Assembly: GCF_024305035.1 (NCBI RefSeq)
Contig: NZ_JAMWZB010000006.1
Coordinates: 1-64,000 of the forward strand
Direction: 5' to 3'
DNA from: Algoriphagus sp.
Lineage (GTDB): Bacteria; Bacteroidota; Bacteroidia; Cytophagales; Cyclobacteriaceae
Length of the DNA: 64,000 bases
Notes under the pieces: model-generated
The model's database searches: none
Told to the model about the DNA's origin: nothing
What the model saw: the letters and a program-made list of their open reading frames with translations, nothing else
Translations under genes and position numbers: made by a program
Part shown: one piece after another, positions 60,966 through 64,000 of the stretch
Layout: the number at the start of each line of letters is the position of its first letter
Position numbering within the stretch: the stretch's first letter is position 1

Positions 60966-62435
60966 ATGAGTAAACATTACAGAAAACCAGGTATTTACAT
61001 TGAGCAAGTCAGCCCATTACCCAGGACAATTACTCAAGCCTCTACTGCAATTCCTGTCTTCATTGGTTATACTGAATTAGCGATACACCAGGGGCAACCT
61101 GCCTTAAACACGCCAGTTAAGATCCATTCCTTTTCAGAATATCAAGCCAAATTTGGGGGAAATTATCCACCAATTTTTGAAATTCTTCCAGCTACCCCTA
61201 CTGATCCTGACCCGATCACGATCCACGGCGAATTAAAATCTATTGTTTTAAAGCCGAAACAAAAAGCTTATCTGTACCACAGCATTCGGGATTTCTTCTA
61301 CCATGGAGGAGGAAGCTGCTACATCATTTCGACGGGAACCTACGCTGATGCAAATGAAGTCTTCATCCATCGAGATGAACTCTTGGGAACCACCTCTTCA
61401 ACTCCAGCTGGGCTACAGGTGCTAGCAAGCGTACCAGAAGCCAGTTTGGTTTTGATCCCTGACGCGGTAGAACTTGGCCATGAGGCTTTCCCAATCTATC
61501 AAGAGCTACTGAGAACCGCTGCTCAGGACCAAAAACGCTTTGCTATTTTAGATATTCCCAATGGGTTTCTCGAGCGAACCGTAGACCAGGATATCATTGA
61601 GGAATTCAGAACTGGAATTGGAAATCAGCATTTAAGTTTTGGGGCCGCATATTATCCTTGGCTGAACCGTCTGGAAAGTGATTTTAGGCTCAGTTACACC
61701 AATTTAGAATCCTCGCTTTCGTTGCAAGAGTTGCTTCCTGAACCAGCAGCTCAGCAGTTTCTGCAAACTACTACTGGATCAGCGGAAACTATTCATAGAA
61801 GCTTAGAAATACTAAGCCCCACTTATCAGGCTATACTTCATCAAATGGCGAAAAGATTAATCTCATTTCCAAGTTCGGGAGCGGTTGCGGGTGCTTTTTG
61901 CTTGACTGATACAAGCCGAGGTGTATGGAAAGCTCCAGCCAATATCTCGCTTTCCGGTTTTACAGGTCCTAGTGTCTCAATCAGTTCTTCTCAGCAGGAA
62001 GATTTAAATTCTGGTGGACTATCTGGAAAATCCATTAACGCGATTCGATTATTTCCTGGAAAAGGAATTTTAATTTGGGGGGCAAGAACTCTTGCAGGCA
62101 ATGACAAGGAGTGGCGCTATGTACCCGTTCGAAGAACAGCCATCATGATCGAACAATCCATCAAGACAGCTTTACTAGCTTGGAGTGGCGAGCCCAATAC
62201 TCCAACTACTTGGAATGGGGTCAAACTAAGTTGCGAAAACTTCTTATTAAACCTCTGGAGAAATGGAGGACTTGCCGGAGCAAAGTTTGAGGATGCTTTT
62301 TTTGTCCGTGTGGGGTTGGGTCAGACCATGACACAGCAAGATATTTTGGATAATCTACTGAAGGTAGAAATTGGATTGGCCATGATCCGACCTGCTGAGT
62401 TTATCATCATTAGAGTCAGTCAAGAGATAGATTAA
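60966..62435 (+). CDS. Solitary contractile tail-sheath protein (phage/eCIS type)
   Basis: A 489-residue sheath protein. The N-terminus YRKPGIYIEQV and TAIPVFIGYT is that of extracellular contractile injection system sheaths, and the C-terminal domain has RLFPGKGILIWGARTL, RYVPVRRTAIMIEQS, FEDAFFVRVGLGQTM and MIRPAEFIIIRVSQE, all at the expected places, so both interlocking ends are present. In complete systems it forms the outer contractile tube together with tube, baseplate, spike and AAA+ genes; none is found here on either side. It has its own upstream gap of 99 bases with a TTTG/GTATTTTG promoter-like pair (60911-60945). Confidence 0.93.
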   Translation: MSKHYRKPGIYIEQVSPLPRTITQASTAIPVFIGYTELAIHQGQPALNTPVKIHSFSEYQAKFGGNYPPIFEILPATPTDPDPITIHGELKSIVLKPKQKAYLYHSIRDFFYHGGGSCYIISTGTYADANEVFIHRDELLGTTSSTPAGLQVLASVPEASLVLIPDAVELGHEAFPIYQELLRTAAQDQKRFAILDIPNGFLERTVDQDIIEEFRTGIGNQHLSFGAAYYPWLNRLESDFRLSYTNLESSLSLQELLPEPAAQQFLQTTTGSAETIHRSLEILSPTYQAILHQMAKRLISFPSSGAVAGAFCLTDTSRGVWKAPANISLSGFTGPSVSISSSQQEDLNSGGLSGKSINAIRLFPGKGILIWGARTLAGNDKEWRYVPVRRTAIMIEQSIKTALLAWSGEPNTPTTWNGVKLSCENFLLNLWRNGGLAGAKFEDAFFVRVGLGQTMTQQDILDNLLKVEIGLAMIRPAEFIIIRVSQEID

Positions 62436-62536
62436 GGTTAAGGTGTTGGCGAAAAATCCTGTCCCATTCCTTTTGCATGATCTAATCCAAATTTAAAAAC
62501 CGAAGAAGTAAAGTTTAGGAAACATTTTCAGTCCTA

Positions 62537-62555
62537 ATTCGGGAATTTTCCGAAT
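62537..62555. repeat. Small palindrome ATTCGG-N7-CCGAAT
   Basis: A perfect 6-base inverted repeat in the gap between the convergent sheath and epimerase genes. No T run, so perhaps an RNA end hairpin for the sheath transcript. Confidence 0.35.
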
Positions 62556-62568
62556 CGCCTTCAAATAG

Positions 62569-62607
62569 CCAAAAAAGTCTCCAAGGAATATTAAGCCCTG
62601 GAGACTT
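62569..62607 (-). terminator. Terminator after aldose epimerase gene
   Basis: Perfect 9-base stem (62575-62583 with 62599-62607, AAGTCTCCA) followed on the minus strand by a U run. Confidence 0.85.
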
Positions 62608-62614
62608 CATTCTT

Positions 62615-63757
62615 TTATCTTTCGACCGAAAACCGATACTCAATAGTATGCTCGTATTTCTCTCCCGGGTTTAAAATCGGGCTGGGGAAGTTTTCATGAT
62701 GGATGGCATCGGGCCAGTTTTGGGACTCGAGACAGAAGCCCCAATGCTTGTCATAGGTTTTACCATCCGCACCGGCAAAATCAGAGAGGAAATTTCCGGT
62801 ATAAAACTGAACCCCCATGTTATCAGAATACATATCGAGAACTCGGCCGGACTCCGGATGACGAACGCGCACAAAATGCTTCATTTCATCCGATTTTTCC
62901 ATTTTCATCACCATGTTATGGTCAAATCCCGCTCCATTAGCAGCAATCTGATCGCCCAGAATTTTTGGGGTGCGAAAATCGAAAGGGGTCCCAGTCACGT
63001 CTTTGACTTCACCCGTTGGAATTAAGCCTTCGTCAATTGGGGTATAGGCATCTGCCCAAAACTGAAACTCATGATCTAAGGCGTCACGTTTTACTCCGCC
63101 AAGATTGAAATAGGTATGATTGGTCAGATTGACGATCGTTTTTTGATCTGTGGTTGCTTCATAGCGGATCCGTAGTGTGTTGTCCGAAGTCAACTCGATC
63201 CACTGCGTAGTTTGCAATGTTCCCGGATAACCTTCCTCACCGTCAGGACTGGTATAGCTCATTTTCACTCCCACTACTTTTTCATCTGAGTAAGGTTCTG
63301 CCTGCCATACTTTTTTATTAAACCCTTCTACTCCCCCATGAAGATGGTTTGGCCCATTATTTTGTGCTAAAGTGTATTTTTCACCATCCAATTCAAACTC
63401 TCCTTTGGCGATCCGGTTGGCCACACGGCCTGCCGTTGCCCCAAAAAAGGGGTTTTCTTTGGTCAAAAACTCTTCCACCGTATCAAAGGTCAACGTAATA
63501 TTTTCTTGATTTCCTTCGTTGTCCGGAGTTATGATTTTGGTGATTACTCCCCCATAATTGGTGAGCTCCACCTGCATGTTTCCATTGTCCAATACATATT
63601 TGGATACGGATTCACCTCGATGCTCGGCAACTTTTTCTGCTTTACTCATAAGTTTGATTTCTTCTTTAATCGTTTCTTTTTCTTCACTCGATTTTTGGGC
63701 GCAGGATAGTGCGAGGAAGAGCAAAATTCCTGCTGGAATGAGAGACTTAATTTTCAT
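62615..63757 (-). CDS. Aldose 1-epimerase lipoprotein (galactose mutarotase)
   Basis: A 380-residue mutarotase with a lipoprotein signal (lipobox LALSC, Cys19) and a Lys/Glu-rich linker, so it should be in the envelope. Catalytic-type residues are the His in NNGPNHLHGG, the His in LTNHTYFNLGG and the C-terminal Glu in CLESQNWPDA. It interconverts alpha and beta anomers of aldoses before uptake or use. The ATG at 63757 starts the signal; a codon at 63796 is upstream but unlikely. Follows the amidohydrolase gene after 96 bases on the same strand. Confidence 0.93.
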   Translation of the reverse strand: MKIKSLIPAGILLFLALSCAQKSSEEKETIKEEIKLMSKAEKVAEHRGESVSKYVLDNGNMQVELTNYGGVITKIITPDNEGNQENITLTFDTVEEFLTKENPFFGATAGRVANRIAKGEFELDGEKYTLAQNNGPNHLHGGVEGFNKKVWQAEPYSDEKVVGVKMSYTSPDGEEGYPGTLQTTQWIELTSDNTLRIRYEATTDQKTIVNLTNHTYFNLGGVKRDALDHEFQFWADAYTPIDEGLIPTGEVKDVTGTPFDFRTPKILGDQIAANGAGFDHNMVMKMEKSDEMKHFVRVRHPESGRVLDMYSDNMGVQFYTGNFLSDFAGADGKTYDKHWGFCLESQNWPDAIHHENFPSPILNPGEKYEHTIEYRFSVER

Positions 63758-63853
63758 AGGATTTGGATTGGTTTTAAGCTTAGCGTAAGGGGACACGAGC
63801 TCCTCTAGCTTTCGCAGATTTGCCTGTCCCTAATGGAAGTGGGTAAACCACCT

Positions 63854-64000
63854 TAGTTCCGCTCATGATTTTTCTTTATTCGGTCCAGTTCTTTTTGAAG
63901 CTTTTCTCGACTGATCCATTTGCCATCGATCATCACTCCTAGGGGCTGATGCATAGTTTTCAAGTTTTCCAGCGGATTTTCTTCAACCATTACAAAATCA
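63854..64000 (-). CDS. Amidohydrolase-family protein, C-terminal end only
   Basis: The last 48 codons of a minus-strand gene run from the window edge to a TAA at 63854. They read DFVMVEENPLENLKTMHQP, then a strand-turn GVMIDGKWISREKLQK and a charged tail, which is the usual C-terminus of imidazolonepropionase-like metal-dependent amidohydrolases. The catalytic part is outside the window. Probably the gene upstream of the epimerase in the same direction. Confidence 0.75.

Noticed and set aside
1..64000. tRNA, rRNA, CRISPR array, intact insertion sequence or prophage
   Set aside because: No TpsiC-like plus acceptor pattern, no repeat-spacer array, no transposase or integrase and no terminal repeats were found by reading both strands; the sheath gene is the only phage-like gene.

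Overview
The window looks like a chromosomal segment of a Bacteroidota bacterium, most likely order Cytophagales and close to Cyclobacteriaceae/Algoriphagus-type genomes. The signs are a SusC/SusD pair, many lipoproteins and outer-membrane beta-barrels, FG-GAP/VCBS and 6-bladed-propeller lipoproteins, Bacteroidota-type -7 elements (TAnnTTTG) about 23-60 bases before several starts, and almost no Shine-Dalgarno sequences. No rRNA, tRNA, CRISPR array, intact transposon or prophage was seen. The species call is inference only.

Left part (1-13.3 kb): a small Cys-rich secreted peptide gene followed by two lipoprotein genes of beta-propeller type (minus strand), a large secreted M14 metallocarboxypeptidase, the housekeeping cluster prs-rplY-pth, a SAM-I riboswitch with a metZ-type sulfhydrylase gene, a CBS-domain protein, then a tight minus-strand operon (asparaginase, cutC, cytochrome c/FG-GAP fusion) facing a creatininase-family gene. 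13.3-22.5 kb: an ASPIC/UnbV lipoprotein and a SusD/SusC pair, with a dyad-rich upstream region.

Middle (22.5-49.5 kb): an OmpA-TPR protein, a PspC-like protein, ybaB plus a glycosyltransferase, hisS, a 48-residue very basic protein that may be ribosomal, a phosphodiesterase, rhodanese and aldehyde dehydrogenase genes, a PDH E1-beta, a CarboxypepD-plug-barrel receptor opposite a LytS/LytTR two-component pair, guanine deaminase, a second peptide plus propeller pair, a decayed AAA+ ATPase remnant, ffh, yfhO, a methyltransferase, a SlyD-like isomerase, an orphan ABC ATPase, and the split transhydrogenase pntAA-pntAB-pntB.

Right part (49.5-64 kb): a secreted M20 amidohydrolase, a membrane-anchored dihaem cytochrome c next to a SoxB-like metallophosphoesterase, a DeoR-type regulator divergent from a five-gene run (Amidase_2 lipoprotein, DigH/GHL10-like glycosidase lipoprotein, GNAT, AmpG-like MFS, NagZ-like GH3) that reads as one peptidoglycan turnover and recycling pathway, a solitary contractile tail-sheath gene without any other injection-system gene, a lipoprotein aldose epimerase, and the C-terminus of an amidohydrolase.

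Most worth following up: the twice-occurring Cys-rich peptide plus beta-propeller lipoprotein arrangement, the orphan contractile sheath, the self-contained cell-wall recycling operon, the SoxB-like/cytochrome pair outside a sox cluster, and the ATPase remnant.
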